DNA of 64,000 nt, taken from assembly GCA_947247005.1 (NCBI GenBank), contig OX365949.1, positions 20,029,130 to 20,093,129 on the forward strand, written 5' to 3'. Positions 1 through 10,512 of the stretch are shown piece by piece. This DNA comes from Spisula solida (taxonomy: Eukaryota > Mollusca > Bivalvia > Venerida > Mactridae). Made by a program: the position numbers and the translations under genes. Within the stretch, counting starts at the first letter, position 1. Each line of letters opens with the position of its first letter. Below the pieces are notes generated by a model, which saw only the letters and a program-made list of their open reading frames with translations, made no database searches and was not told where the DNA came from.

Positions 1-659
1 CATATTAAATTCGCACTGCAGTGCATCAATGAAAAATTCAATGTTGGTCAGTATCCACTTTAAAAGATAAATCATGTTGATCTCTATCCTCAATCATGTT
101 GGTTTTTATCCATTTTTCACACATGGGTTACTTTAAATAGTTATCACGTAGAAACGACAAATGTAAATAACTTACTCTAAACTAAGTCTGATAGTGAAAT
201 GAATGAGCTGTATAAACAAAAGATCTTAACCCAAAATAAACAACAATATATATGTTTTATAGACTGTCAAATAAATCCAACACAGATTTTTCTAACTTTT
301 TATCGTATTGTGTATCACATTCACAAACATACGGATAAATAGTTTTAGTTTCATGGAAGGAATGTACAAGTTTATCTTCATACAGCATCAGAAGGTGGTT
401 AAACCCGTAGATTTTGAAGAATTGGCCGAAAATGCGATGAATATGTAAACATACATCCGCCTTTTTTCAATCATGTTGGGAATATCCAATCATGTTGTTT
501 TATCAGGGTAACAAGGGTGAGCCTAGTGAACGGAATGTGTTGAAAACTTGAAGTGGCGCGTCGTTCATGTCAGACTTATATAGGCGGGCATATGGGGGTT
601 TAACAAGTGGTTTTATGGTCCAACCACTACATGAACTTCAGCTTGCATCTTTTAAACAG
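1..659. other. Intergenic, no gene seen
   Basis: AT-rich sequence with no open frame that I can support. The short motif caatcatgttgg recurs several times between about 60 and 500, which looks like a loose, degraded direct repeat and not a coding signal. Confidence 0.5.
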
Positions 660-1226
660 TCAGCACAATAACGGCTCAGTTCCCGTTTTCGAATCAACTG
701 GAGCATCAGCATGAATCTTCATAGTTCCTTGGATATGTTGAACTGGTTGTTTCTGCTTCAGTATCTCGGTTTCTTCTTCTATATCGTCTTCACTGTATTT
801 CACATATTTCACTTTATTGTCACCGTCCTCTCGTTTTACCCATTCGTAAAATTCTGACGCATTTTGAATAAGTCATTTGTGTTGTTTAACAGCCATACCT
901 GCCGATCGTTTGACACAAGTACCGATCCCGTCGCATGGCCCTTTTCCGTGCCCGCATTCCAGATAGTTCAATCTGACGTATACATGTACTCCAAAATTAG
1001 ATTCATGTTCACAAACTATTTGGAACACCGTCTTATTCCTGTATTGACTGGTTGGTGAGTCCGTTAAGCAGTGTACGCGACGAAGGTTTGGATTGTCTAA
1101 CTTGATTAACGGTTTGTTTTCATTGAGAATTGTATACACACTTGTCGTATTGTGACTTAATGGGTCAGACAGTGCAACGTAACTTTGGACAATTTTAGTA
1201 TGACCCACATGAAAATACACAACCAT
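660..1226 (-). pseudogene. Fragment of a repetitive TE-like gene (GHGKGPCDGIG family)
   Basis: On the minus strand a frame opens near 1226 and, apart from one in-frame TGA at about 873-875, stays open down to a TGA at 660-662. The first part contains a 'LTDSPTSQYRNK' block, then 'NFGVHVYVRLNYLECGHGKG' and 'PCDGIGTCVKR'. This order (S-Q-Y/F-K/R-N, then H-G-K-G-x-C/P-D-G-x-G-x-x-K-R) is one I associate with a large multicopy invertebrate gene family that is usually unannotated and probably transposon-derived. After the internal stop the same frame reads on through an acidic, charged tail (EWVKREDGDNKVKYVKY and onward), so the stop is a lesion and not the gene end. The sequence just 5' of the frame (ttattacag before ACG ATG) could be a splice acceptor, so this may be a decayed internal or terminal exon. 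Function unknown. Confidence 0.5.
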
Positions 1227-1676
1227 CGTCTGTAATAATATTATTTGGACATTCCAGTATTAATGCGCTTTGTATCTCTTTTACAGATCAGCAACCATAA
1301 TTTTCAGCGATGTCCATATATAGCAAAACTTCATTTGCAGGCAATATTTCTCTCAACCTCCTAAACTCTCTATATATTGGTCCTATTCTCTTTCTAAATG
1401 CTTTCTAAATTTATCCAATTCTTCAACCGCTATATTTATAAAATAGCCCTTCGATAGAGCTATTTCCACTTTCTGCCATCTATACTTGTCACCATCTGAA
1501 ATCTACTACCTCTGTTTTACTTAATATCATTGTGTATGCATTTTTCCAACAGTGTCAAACTCCTTGACGAAAACGTCAGAATTACTAATACATTTTATTC
1601 GCTCTTATAATGAATTTTAGCGCAAAATGCTGGTGATATGTACAAATAGACATGGATTTGGTTTAAATGAGATTGT
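1227..1676. other. Intergenic, no gene seen
   Basis: No supported frame, RNA gene or repeat recognised. Confidence 0.4.
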
Positions 1677-1722
1677 GTCTATTCATAATTCTAGTTTACA
1701 AGTCTCGCGAAATTAATTTCAA
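1677..1722 (+). pseudogene. Short GPCR 5'-end relic
   Basis: About 45 bases that match the start of the truncated receptor copy at 2501-2546 at most positions (shared blocks ctattcataattctagtt, acaag and tcgcgaa). It holds only the first ~14 codons' worth of receptor sequence and lacks the ATG context, so it is a relic duplicate and not a gene. Confidence 0.45.
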
Positions 1723-2408
1723 ACCTCCTGCTTGCACAAGGACACATTAAACACTCCATTATCCGATAATAATATCATATTTTGGTTTCGTTATGCACCA
1801 GTCAATTGAAACCAAGGCCCCCAACCCCGTGGAAGGGCGGGTGATAGCGGGGGAACAGTCTCGTGTTTGTACCTTTTCGAAGCCCCCGCACTGCGGGTGA
1901 GTGTGGGGTTTTTGTTTCGCGCCAAAATAGCGGGAGAAAAAAAGCCGTGATGCATAAGGCGGGGCAATTTACTGGGATTTTTTACCATATGTAATGGCAT
2001 TCATGGGGGAGCTTACGGATTTTAGCCGGGGTTTGAAAAAGCAAGAGTAAAAGTCTCCGCTATTCCCCAGAGTTTGCTATTCCCCAGAGTTTGGATGGCC
2101 GTGGTCTGTGAAATCGACTGATTCATCAGAGGAACATCTTTCAGAAACGTGTATACATATTTATTGTACATTTGTATATTAAACAAGTTACAGACGTGTT
2201 CTGGTGACTTTTAGAATGTCCCTCGTATAAGGGTAATACACAATCTCGTTTAATCTGGTCGTCTCACGTATAATACCGGCTGCATTGGTAACTGATGTAA
2301 TCTATATAATTATCTGTTTGATAAAATTGACGGTAAAAGCATACTAGTTCCGATTGGTAGGCCTACAGTTCCGGTTACTTTGAATATAAGTGATGCACAA
2401 AATTCTAT
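1723..2408. other. Intergenic, no gene seen
   Basis: Includes a locally GC-rich stretch at about 1810-2040. A 69-codon minus-strand frame there has no recognisable family and Pro/Arg-rich low-complexity content, so I do not call it. Confidence 0.4.
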
Positions 2409-2652
2409 AAAGGGTTTAACACGGACGAGCTGATTATCATTAGCTGACTAATAGCATGTAGTTAATGTTAAGCCTCTTGGTATAGGAAGATAAAACCACC
2501 ATGACTATTCATAATTCTAGTTCACAAGATTCGCGAATTATTTTCGTGGATTTGAATGACTGTGTTCCGGACAGTGTTTGGTTGCTCTTTGGATTTTGAG
2601 AACCGTCCCCTTAATCCTTGTTTTTATTGGTACGTGTGGAAATATAATTAAG
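2409..2652 (+). pseudogene. Truncated 5' fragment of rhodopsin-like GPCR
   Basis: This is homologous to the leader and first codons of the intact receptor gene at 16543. The leader block (aaagggt...acg.ggac.agctga) is shared with about 16360-16385, followed by an ACCACC-ATG at 2501 that matches CCACC-ATG at 16543. The reading MTIHNSSSQDSR...FVDLNDCVPD parallels the intact N-terminus. A deletion, a stop (TGA after LLFGF) and a frame change follow. The segment then resumes with LILVFIGTCGNI, the beginning of TM1, and homology stops abruptly at about 2650 after ggaaatataatta. The missing remainder of the gene (from just after TM1) is what survives in the pseudogene at 11512-12392, so both pieces may come from one copy. 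It is clearly non-functional. Confidence 0.7.
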
Positions 2653-2670
2653 AAATAAAAATCTGTTCGC

Positions 2671-4416
2671 GTGTTTTGTCGGTGTATAAAACATGGGCAG
2701 AAGTTCAGATGCGGAAAAATTAAATCACGAGTGCGTAGCAGAGTGCACCCTGTTTTTGGTGTTGACACATATTGGTACAGACAAGACTTTGCTAAATCAA
2801 GAGGTATGGTGCACTGGCATGGCCTTCGCTGGAGAAAAGATCGAGAACCGCATGATCTTATGTACAAATGTATTGAAGCTGGTCTCTCTGATGCTGACTC
2901 GGCAAAAGTTTTGTCTGAATGGGCAGAGAATCAATTTGGTCTTTCGGCTCGACATCCTGCAGGTTTCGATGAAAATGGTAATTCCAAAACGCATCTTTGG
3001 CCGCCACCTGAGGGTACTGCCCCTTGTCCCCCAGAAGACAAAAATCCTCTGGTTAAATTGCTTATGGATGTTTCATCATCACAGTCATCTCTTTTAGAAG
3101 ACTATTTACTAATATCAAACAGATTCAATATACATAGGTGTTCAGATTATTGTTTAAAATCAATGAGACATAAGCCGTCAGTCAAACTGTGCAGAATGGT
3201 GTTTGGTACTAAAGATAAACCTGGTAAGGCATTAAGAACAGAGCCTGCCATTGTTCGTGATAAAAACTCTTCACTCAGACTTGAAATGTCTAGAGATCAT
3301 CCAAATTTAGTTCAACATTCTAGGTATCATACTCAAGGGTGGCGGGCCAATGGTGACATTTCTTTGATTTTGTCAAAAAGTCCTCCAGACAATCCATCTG
3401 TTGATGAAATTATGGCCACAGAAAGATACATTACTGGTTATGCATGCAAGGGCAACCGGACTAGTGCAGCAATGTCTGATTTATTTAGTGATATGGTTAA
3501 CTGTTCTACTGATGACCCAGACGCTAGTGCACAATCAATTTGCAATAAATTTCTCATGAATACTGTAAAACGGGATGTTTCAGCAGTTGAAGCTTCGTTT
3601 GAGCTTTCAAGAATACCACTGTATAGGTCGAGCCGTACATTCAAAACTATAAGTCTTTCTGGTAATCGGGTTCTTGAAAAAGATGGGAATGTTATAACAA
3701 GAAGCACTCCTCTTGACAAATATCTTTCGAGAGAAAAAAAGACTTGACATCATTTTATTCATGTTTCTTCCCAAAAAAATGTGCCAGTATTTACCTGCAA
3801 TACTCAGGCTTCATGTCCGTAAACAGAAGAGTACTGTAAATTGATGTTAATTTTGCATTGGCCCAACTGGCGCACATTGTCTGACATAAAACCTGATTTA
3901 TGTTCTTGGGAGGAAGTCTTCGAACAATTTTTAAATACAGATACCTGTCCAAACTTTGTTAAAGCTTATGTAGAACGCGCAAGAAAACACTAAAGTAATG
4001 AGACTGATAATGACTCTCAGCAGTAAGTATTTGATTCATCCCAGCAACCCAAATGTATGGATATTCTTCAGCCAAATTCAGATTTTGATGTTAACCCAGA
4101 AACTGTACTTTTTGATGATTTAAGCTACAATTGGGCTGACTCTGCTGATAAATATCCAAAAGGGTTGGGTAAAACTTTCATTGAGTCTTTATACACATCC
4201 CTTGACTCTGTCAGATCTGATCTTAGCATTCCAAATAGCAATTTATCTAGCATGAATTCAGATCAGCTTTTTGCATTTAACATTGTCCTGGAAAATATCC
4301 AAATCTTCAAGAACAACCATACTTCACATACTCCTCTAAGACTGGTGGTATCTGGAACAGCTGGTTCTGGTAAAAGTTACATAATAAACTGTCTAGTAAA
4401 AGCAATTCGACTATAA
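2671..4416 (+). pseudogene. Decayed Helitron Rep/helicase gene
   Basis: The first frame (2671-3747, 358 codons) has the Helitron-like replicase domain. It shows the metal-binding H-x-H motif (RGMVHWHGL, H48/H50 in this frame), a conserved F-G-T-K-D/K-P-G-K region, and the candidate catalytic tyrosine block RYITGYACKGN (Y253, Y257, K260), which matches the Y-x2-3-Y-x2-K-G pattern of Rep_Hel proteins. Between 3748 and 4056 the frame is shifted and broken by stops, but it still reads HWPNWRTLSDIKPDLCSWEE and an R-A-R-K-H end typical of the linker before the helicase. The frame at 4057-4416 ends in a Walker A motif (VSGTAGSGKSYI), the start of a PIF1/SF1B helicase domain, and terminates right after it. 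The remaining helicase motifs are not seen. This is an autonomous element relic that can no longer encode a full protein. I could not locate its terminal sequences with confidence. Confidence 0.85.
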
Positions 4417-4849
4417 ATCTGTGCAAGTTGTGTGTCCCAACTGTCACACTACATAGCTTTTTTAAAGTACCAACAACTCGTACTTGTAAAGAAATGTCTG
4501 CTCCACAAGGTGTAACTGATTCACAGTATTTTCTATATTTACAGTAACTGTAGGAGCTGGCATGAAGTTCATTGAAGATGAGCTGTTGAAATTGAACCTT
4601 TCAAAGTATTCTTGCATTGTTATTGCTGCAGGCATCTGTGATATAACCTTCAAACTGAAGTCTCCCAATGGTACTGAATTGGTGTATGACAGCAAAAAGA
4701 GTATATTAAGTCAGACAGGGAAGGCAGCACTCAACTTAACCAGCCGAGCACAGAAAACATTAAAAACACACAAAGCACAATGCCCAACTAAACAAGCGCA
4801 GATCCGCCCAAGTCCAAGCTGTCGAAAAGTATAATAAATTATAACTAGC

Positions 4850-5640
4850 TGAATGACCAAGTAGAAAAGATACAGCAACCAAAAGGCGGAATGCCTACGC
4901 TGAATGACCTAGTAACAACAGTAAAACTGCTAAACTACATAGTAATAGCAGCCTTTAGTCTCAAAAGTTAAATAACAGTATTAAAACGTTGAAAGGCCCG
5001 TATAGTCGGATGACCTACTAACTAGCTGAATGACCCAGTTTCCACAGCAAAAGGACTATATTGCCCCGCTTTAGCTGTAAGAAATCTTAAAACGAAGAAG
5101 TGCCCAACACACTACCGACCAAGAAAATTAAACGCCCCTTGTCTCATTGTTTAAAAACTGAATAGAAAAGATTCAGCAAACAAAAGGCAGAAAGCCCACT
5201 CTGAATGACCTAGTAACAACAGTAAAACTGCTGAACTACATAGTTATAGCAGCCTTTAGTCTCAAAAGTTAAATAACAGTTTTAAAACGTTGAAAGGCCC
5301 GTATAGTCGGATGACCTACTAACTAGCTGAATGACCCAGTTTCCACAGCAAGAGGACTATATTGCCCCGCTTTAGCTGTAAGAAATCTTAAAACGAAGAA
5401 GTGCCCAACACACTACCGACCAAGAAAATTAAACGCCCCTTGTCTCATTGTTTAAAAACTGAATAGAAAAGATTCAGCAAACAAAAGGCAGAAAGCCCAC
5501 GCTGAATGACCTAGTAACAACAGTAAAACTGCTGAACTACATAGTTTTAGCAGCCTACAGTCTAAAAGTTAAGTAACAGTATTAAAACGTTGAAAGGGCC
5601 GATTTCAGCAACAAAAACCTTAAAACGAGTGACCCAGTTT
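4850..5640. repeat. 301-bp tandem repeat, ~2.5 copies
   Basis: The block ctgaatgacctagtaacaac recurs starting at 4900, 5201 and 5502, exactly 301-bp spacing both times. Copies 1 and 2 are almost identical over the full period, and copy 3 is truncated and diverges after about 5600. Sub-motifs such as 'ctgaatgaccc/ta' recur inside each unit, giving a higher-order structure. The array sits between the two halves of the SGNH-like gene. Confidence 0.9.
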
Positions 5641-5689
5641 CATTAAGTAAAATGACGTAATTGAACAAATCGAGATATGACGTACTGAA

Positions 5690-5830
5690 TTGCAAGCAAT
5701 ACAGAAGTCCCCTACCGGTTTAAAGCTATTGTCAATATGTCTGTTGCCATATCAACCACAATTTCCGTCAGAACCAAAACTGACGGACAGATGGCAAACC
5801 AATAGTCCCCTCCGGTCAAAACGAATGTAG
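5690..5830 (-). mobile_element. Family F short repeat element (agtcccctaccg type)
   Basis: Read on the minus strand this matches the plus-strand copies at 33450-33740 and 35080-35336. The shared blocks are cggtaggggact, gttgccatagcaaccacaat, and tctgtccgtca. Both ends carry the agtcccct/aggggact sequence in inverse orientation. It is a shorter copy lacking most of the centre. Confidence 0.7.
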
Positions 5831-6280
5831 ACTTGCTAAAGGAGGGTATTTCAAGAGTCAAAAGTTTAATTGCAGGCTGTGTAATAATGTGCAAATTTGT
5901 TACCATTGCCCCAATTTCAATACGAAATTACAACAATTTTAATATGCAAAGAAGGCGACTGTCAACCCGTGTAACTAATGATTCTGTTATTTTGGATCAC
6001 CAGTTGTGGATTGAGCGTGATATTCGGTGTGCAAATGCATACATTGAGGTTAACGACATGTCCGCACTGAGAACTGTTTTTTGGGCCAAAGATGTCACCA
6101 AAATTGCTTTGAAACGTAGAGGTCAAGTCAGTTAGAGTCAAAATATTTGTATATCATGAAATATATGATGGGGTTCATCCTAACGAGAACCTGCGAACAA
6201 CATGGTATCGTGTTCTTCTAGATTCCATTGAACAAGACCTGAAATGTCTTTCCCAGCCTTCCACATAGCCGTATTGACCT

Positions 6281-6475
6281 TTGATATACTAGTACATTGG
6301 TCATGTCTGTGTGTTCACATGATTGTTACGTTCGATGTTCTGTTTTACAATGGGCGACCTGCTAATCGCTTCCATTGGTCATGTCTGTGTGTTCACATGG
6401 TTGTTACGTTTGATGTCTTGTTTTACAATGGGCGACCTGCCAATCGCTTCCATTGATCATGTCTGTGTGTGACGC
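6281..6475. repeat. 78-bp direct repeat, 2+ copies
   Basis: The block cattggtcatgtctgtgtg through gggcgacctgc.aatcgcttc starts near 6294 and again at 6372, with a third partial start near 6450. Because 78 is a multiple of three, it keeps a spurious repetitive frame open on the plus strand. Confidence 0.8.
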
Positions 6476-6747
6476 TAGATGTCTAGTGTGTTTAGCTTCC
6501 ATCATTTATGTCCGTGTTTTCACATGATTGTAACGCGAAATGCATAATTTATCAAGAACAGGATCGCATATTCCACCAACAACAGCGGTAGCTGCATGGA
6601 CAGCAGTTTTGTTTTAAACAATAACGCATCATTTGAGGCTTTTTAATTTAACGGTCACGCCTGGAAAATATTTCCGTTCAAAAAGTGTTGGTTCACACTA
6701 TAAAACGTTGGCTCCGGCGTTGTTAACCTTAGCGTTTCAAAAGTATA

Positions 6748-7540
6748 AACAAGAGCGGTTCACGAATAGCGCGCTCCTATATTCTCAGTTTCATGCTAGG
6801 GTAGTATAATCATTTGATATTCAAAACAAAATTCTTCATAGCTGCAGCATTACCGTCTTCTGTGTAGAGGTAGCATCTTCTAAGTCTTTTATGGGAGATA
6901 ACTTGACTAAAAAGTTTGACAGAGTTACCTACTTGTGTGTAAGTCATGGCATCATGATGGTGAACAAGTATACAAAGTATCAAAGCAGTATGTCAGTGCA
7001 CATTGAATATTGTTACAGGTTACAAAACTTTAACATTTGCATTTCTAACTTCATAAGGGGGCACAATTTCAACAAAATGCTTGATAGTGTTACCCAACTA
7101 TGTGTATGGATTAGGGTACATGATGGTGAACAGGTATACAAAGTACCAAAGCAATAAGTCACTCCACTTTGAAAATACATGAGATTAAAACTTGTACCTA
7201 AACTTTAACATTTGCATTTTATGTCTATATTTAAGTGGCATAAATTCAACAAAATGCTGATAGAGTTACCTTCCCAAGCGTATGTATTGGAGTAGTAATG
7301 GTGAGCAAGTATGCAAAGTATCAAAGAAATATCCCCATGCACCTTGAAGATATTCGAGGTTTAAAAAACTGAACCTAAACTTTAACATTTGCACTCAGTT
7401 GAAAAAGGGGCATAATTTCAACAAAATACTTGTGTATGATTTGGGTCATGATGGTGAATAAATATGCAAATTATCAAAGCAATATGTCAAAGGCCTTTGA
7501 AAATATAAGAGGGTACCTGTTCATGTACATCAAAAATAGC
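6748..7540 (-). mobile_element. Family A tandem-repeat element, 5'-truncated
   Basis: This is the reverse complement of the body and 3' end of the complete element at 13747-14727. Its 3' terminus on the minus strand reads ggagcgcgctattcgtgaac then cgctcttgttt, matching the plus-strand copy's ggagcgcgctgttcgtggac then agctcttgttg. The 3' unique block and about four degenerate ~170-bp repeat units (the 'aactttaacatttgcatt' motif recurs at about 7027, 7203 and 7378) follow toward higher coordinates. No 5' hairpin was found, so the copy is truncated near 7530. Confidence 0.8.
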
Positions 7541-8040
7541 GCCAAATAATAGATCAAAGTATAATGTGCAATTTGTTGGACACACGGCGTCCCATAGTTG
7601 GAAAAATAATCTTACGTGACCTTGTTCGAATATGTCTTTTAAATGTTTTAATTTGTTTACAATAATTGTTTTACTATATCCTGCTTTATGTGAAATGAAT
7701 GTGGGCATGGTTGTCTCCAAAAAACGTTTTTATAATAGAATTTTGTTATTATGTAACATATCCTGGCGTCATAAATACGAGTATGGATCGCCGTTGTACG
7801 GGGAGTAAAACACCCATTTTAAAAAAAACCTTTCTTCATCAAATGCAAGAAAACGACGACGTCTAGCAATGAGGATTTTCTGTGACTATATGGAACAATA
7901 CTCAAAACAAATATTTGCTAATAAATTATTTTTGTTTTGTTATGTTTTGTAAATATGTTATGCTCTCCAAAATGGAGGAAAATAAAAGTTATTATACTAG
8001 TAATATTAATCCAATGATTTTCCTATTATTTGAAACGGTA
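7541..8040. other. Intergenic, no gene seen
   Basis: AT-rich with no supported coding frame. A 77-codon minus-strand frame at 7487-7720 has no recognisable family. Confidence 0.4.
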
Positions 8041-8345
8041 ACCTAGATTTTACTCTAGATGACCCATATTTGAAGTCGACCTAGATGTCGCCTAGACAAA
8101 CTATTCGGACCAATTTTCACGAAGATTCAGAGGAAAATACCGTCTCTATTTTTAGCATACACAATGCTAGATTTAGTGAAGATTTCGCCCACTGGTCTAG
8201 TTTTGTTAATCCAGATGACAACCTAACATCGAACCTGACCTGGATTGTGTTGAGATACTAGTAGTCATTGTGACAAAGTTTCATAAAGATCGGAAAAAGT
8301 TGTTACCTCTAGTGAATTGGGGAAAGACAACAGACAGACGGACGA
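8041..8345. repeat. Interspersed repeat fragment (tandem-element type)
   Basis: It contains phrases typical of the internal units of the tandem-repeat elements in this window: gaccaattttcacgaagatt, then gtgacaaagtttcataaagatc and acagacagacggacgaagg. No terminal hairpin was found, so this is a fragment assigned by style of sequence. Confidence 0.35.
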
Positions 8346-8442
8346 AGGGTGATTACAAAATAATACGACAAATTGACTCAATGTTATAATTCAGTTACTA
8401 AATGGAACCAATTCAACAACAACAAGTGCCACGGTATATGTT

Positions 8443-8448
8443 TTTATT
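8443..8448 (-). promoter_or_regulatory. Poly(A) signal for the DCXR-like gene
   Basis: AATAAA on the minus strand, about 130 bases after the stop codon of the reductase gene. Confidence 0.5.
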
Positions 8449-8576
8449 TAATAGTCCGATTACAAAAGAAGACACCATTGCAACATTGGCTGCTCTACCT
8501 TTAAATTACCAAATGATAAATCCACACTAAAGTTCCGCCTCAAAAGAATACATTGCACCAATTAGCAGTGTCTACA

Positions 8577-9335
8577 TTATAGTTCCGTTACAAAGGAAGA
8601 CAACATTGCACCATCCACACGGTTCATAGTTCCGGAAACCATAGATGAATGATCACTCAGTAGATACAACATTGATGATACAACTTCATTTATCTCGGGT
8701 AAACGTTTCATTGGTGTCTTTCCAATGAACAATTCGTCTACTGGGAGCCCATTGGCAATAATCCCTTTTACAACATCAGTTAAAACCAGTGTTGGGTTGA
8801 TTGAGTTGACACGAATATTGTGAGGTCCGAGTTCCAATGCAAACTGTTTGGTTACCATATCAAGACCTGCCTTTGTCATGGTATAACCTAAATTCTGAGG
8901 TAAAGCTTGCAAAGACAAGACACTAGACACATTGATAATAGAACCAGGTCTCTTCGAATCCACCATTTTCTGCCCCACAACTTGAATGGCATTAATTGCT
9001 CCTAGTAAATTGACATTAATATGCTTTTCTAAATTATCTTTATTCGCATTCAGAGCTGGGCCAGGTAACTCTTCGGTGGCAGCAGCATTGTTGATAAGTC
9101 CATCCAGTACTTCAACATCCTTCAGTTTAGCTCGAAGTTCATTCCAGTTTCCCACATCAGCTTGTATTGGCTGGATGTTGGCGCATTCAGCAGCCAGACT
9201 TTCCAATGGTTCTATGGACCTGCTCAGTGCATACACCTTACATCCATGTTCACTTAAAGCTTTACACAAAGCTCGACCTATACTACGTCCAGCTCCGGTA
9301 ACAAGGTACTTCCTCCCAGCTAAATTAAATGCCAT
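8577..9335 (-). CDS. DCXR-like: Dicarbonyl/L-xylulose reductase-like SDR
   Basis: An intact 252-codon frame with no intron. It encodes a classical short-chain dehydrogenase/reductase closest in layout to dicarbonyl/L-xylulose reductase, the cytosolic or membrane-associated NADPH enzyme that reduces L-xylulose and alpha-dicarbonyls. The sequence starts MAFNLAGRKYLVTGAGRSIG, with the dinucleotide-binding T-G-x-G segment at residues 13-20. R17 and R39 (in ALSRS) are at the positions that select NADPH in this subfamily. The NNAA motif is at 82-85. The catalytic set is N109, S138 (NVSSVLS) and Y151-x3-K155 (YTMTK). ELGPHNIRVNSINPT at about 168-182 is the conserved C-terminal substrate-side block. 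Length is a little over the ~244 residues usual for vertebrate DCXR because of an extra C-terminal tail. One oddity is that the middle Gly of the GxG turn is Ser (GRSIG). A poly(A) signal lies ~130 bases past the stop. Other SDR carbonyl reductases are possible. Confidence 0.9.
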   Translation of the reverse strand: MAFNLAGRKYLVTGAGRSIGRALCKALSEHGCKVYALSRSIEPLESLAAECANIQPIQADVGNWNELRAKLKDVEVLDGLINNAAATEELPGPALNANKDNLEKHINVNLLGAINAIQVVGQKMVDSKRPGSIINVSSVLSLQALPQNLGYTMTKAGLDMVTKQFALELGPHNIRVNSINPTLVLTDVVKGIIANGLPVDELFIGKTPMKRLPEINEVVSSMLYLLSDHSSMVSGTMNRVDGAMLSSFVTEL

Positions 9336-9400
9336 ATTATTGTGGTAAACTTGTCAATTATATTTTCACTTTGAAAAAGCAATTTAGTGAATCTATTTAT

Positions 9401-9500
9401 CGTGCACTGAATCTACTGATAAACACTGAACGATCTCGGTGAATGTAATATTACATTAACCAAGGTCGTTCAATGTTTATATCAGTAGCTTCAGTGCAAG
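9401..9500. repeat. Near-perfect 100-bp palindrome upstream of DCXR-like gene
   Basis: The left arm gtgcactgaatctactgat and right arm atcagtagcttcagtgcaa are inverted copies. The inner parts pair too (aaacactgaacgatc with ggtcgttcaatgttt), and the centre aatgtaatattacatt is itself a perfect palindrome. It sits about 65 bases before the reductase ATG, in the promoter or 5' UTR. It is probably a small MITE-type insertion. Confidence 0.75.
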
Positions 9501-10512
9501 ATAGATATACGCACGATTTGAAACAGTGTTATCAGACAGGTGTATACATGTATAGCCGACATTTGGTTAAGGTGATAATAGCTGTCTAGTAAAACCTCTA
9601 TGCTAAGACCATTTTTGGGACACTTAAGAACAGTTTCAATATTGAGATCTTACATTTAAGTAGTCTTAACTAGTCTTAAAACCAAACACTGCGAGTTATT
9701 GATGCATTGTTTATTCCATCACAATTTTTTGGTACACAGTGTTAAAGTTTTTGAAGCATTTTTATCACGTCTCGTATATTCTATATTTATTATACAAAGT
9801 ATATCTAAAATAGACCCAGTACAACATTCAAGCCCTGCAAATTGTGCATAAACCACATACAAGTATATGTACACCTGAGATAAATGTTGGTCATAAGATA
9901 AATAGTCTCGCAATGTCATGTCACAATTAATAAATCAATAGCCATGCCCCTGTTATTGTGTCGGAAATTTTAAACTAATCCATTAATTAGGAACATAACA
10001 ACAATGATGATGCTTTGCACCAATGCCTCTCTCCAGCATAAATATATACATGTTTGACCTTGCATATGATGCATTCATGGTATACTAGTAATTCAGTTAC
10101 AAAAGTACACAGCATTTCAACAATGGTTGCTTTAACACAATAAAACCAACTAATATGTCCATGTTATAGTTTAGTTACAGAAGAAGACATCACATTTTTT
10201 GAAGCACCTTTGGTTGTTATAAAATCATATGACCACATGATACGATTCCACTATTGGAATATTTTAACAAAAGTGCAGTAAGACGGGCGCCACTCTCGAC
10301 TATGGCGCGTTGTCAGAAACTGGTTTTCTATTTTAGTAACAGAGACCTACACCACACTAGCCCTATTTTCATTCATAAGCAGGGTCTTCAAATAAGCTGT
10401 ATATACAAACAGATTCATCACAAAGCCTCACTCCTAACTAAAATTATTGATCAGCCACATTTTAAATCATAGGCGGCGCCCTTACACAACGTACGAATAC
10501 TATACTGTTATT
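9501..10512. other. Intergenic, no gene seen
   Basis: No supported gene. A short block near 10165-10190 (tagttacagaagaagac) resembles the reductase 3' end and copies of it near 8453 and 8582. Confidence 0.4.

Larger units (their letters stand above)
4545..6258 (+). pseudogene. Broken SGNH-hydrolase-like gene, split by repeats
   Basis: Part one follows a plausible acceptor (ttctatatttacag, ending 4544). It reads TVGAGMKFIEDELLKL, then CIVIAAGICDITFKL and GTELVYDSKKS, a block I associate with SGNH/GDSL-like proteins that are abundant in mollusc genomes. Part two starts near 5833 and reads LKEGISRVKSLIAGC, TIAPISIRNYNNF and ANAYIEVND. After a stop at 6133-6135 and a frame change it continues into YDGVHPNENLRTTWYRVLL, whose D-x-x-H (DGVH at 6167-6178) matches the C-terminal catalytic Asp/His block of SGNH hydrolases. 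The two parts are separated by a 301-bp tandem array and a minus-strand repeat element (5690-5830). That insertion could be a repeat-filled intron, but the frameshift before DGVHP marks the locus as damaged. Whether it belonged to the neighbouring Helitron or was an independent multicopy gene cannot be told from sequence alone. Confidence 0.55.

Noticed and set aside
1791..2000. 69-codon minus-strand frame in GC-rich DNA
   Set aside because: No family, Pro/Arg-rich composition, no splice or start context.
8986..9348. 120-codon plus-strand frame
   Set aside because: It is the antisense shadow of the DCXR-like gene.
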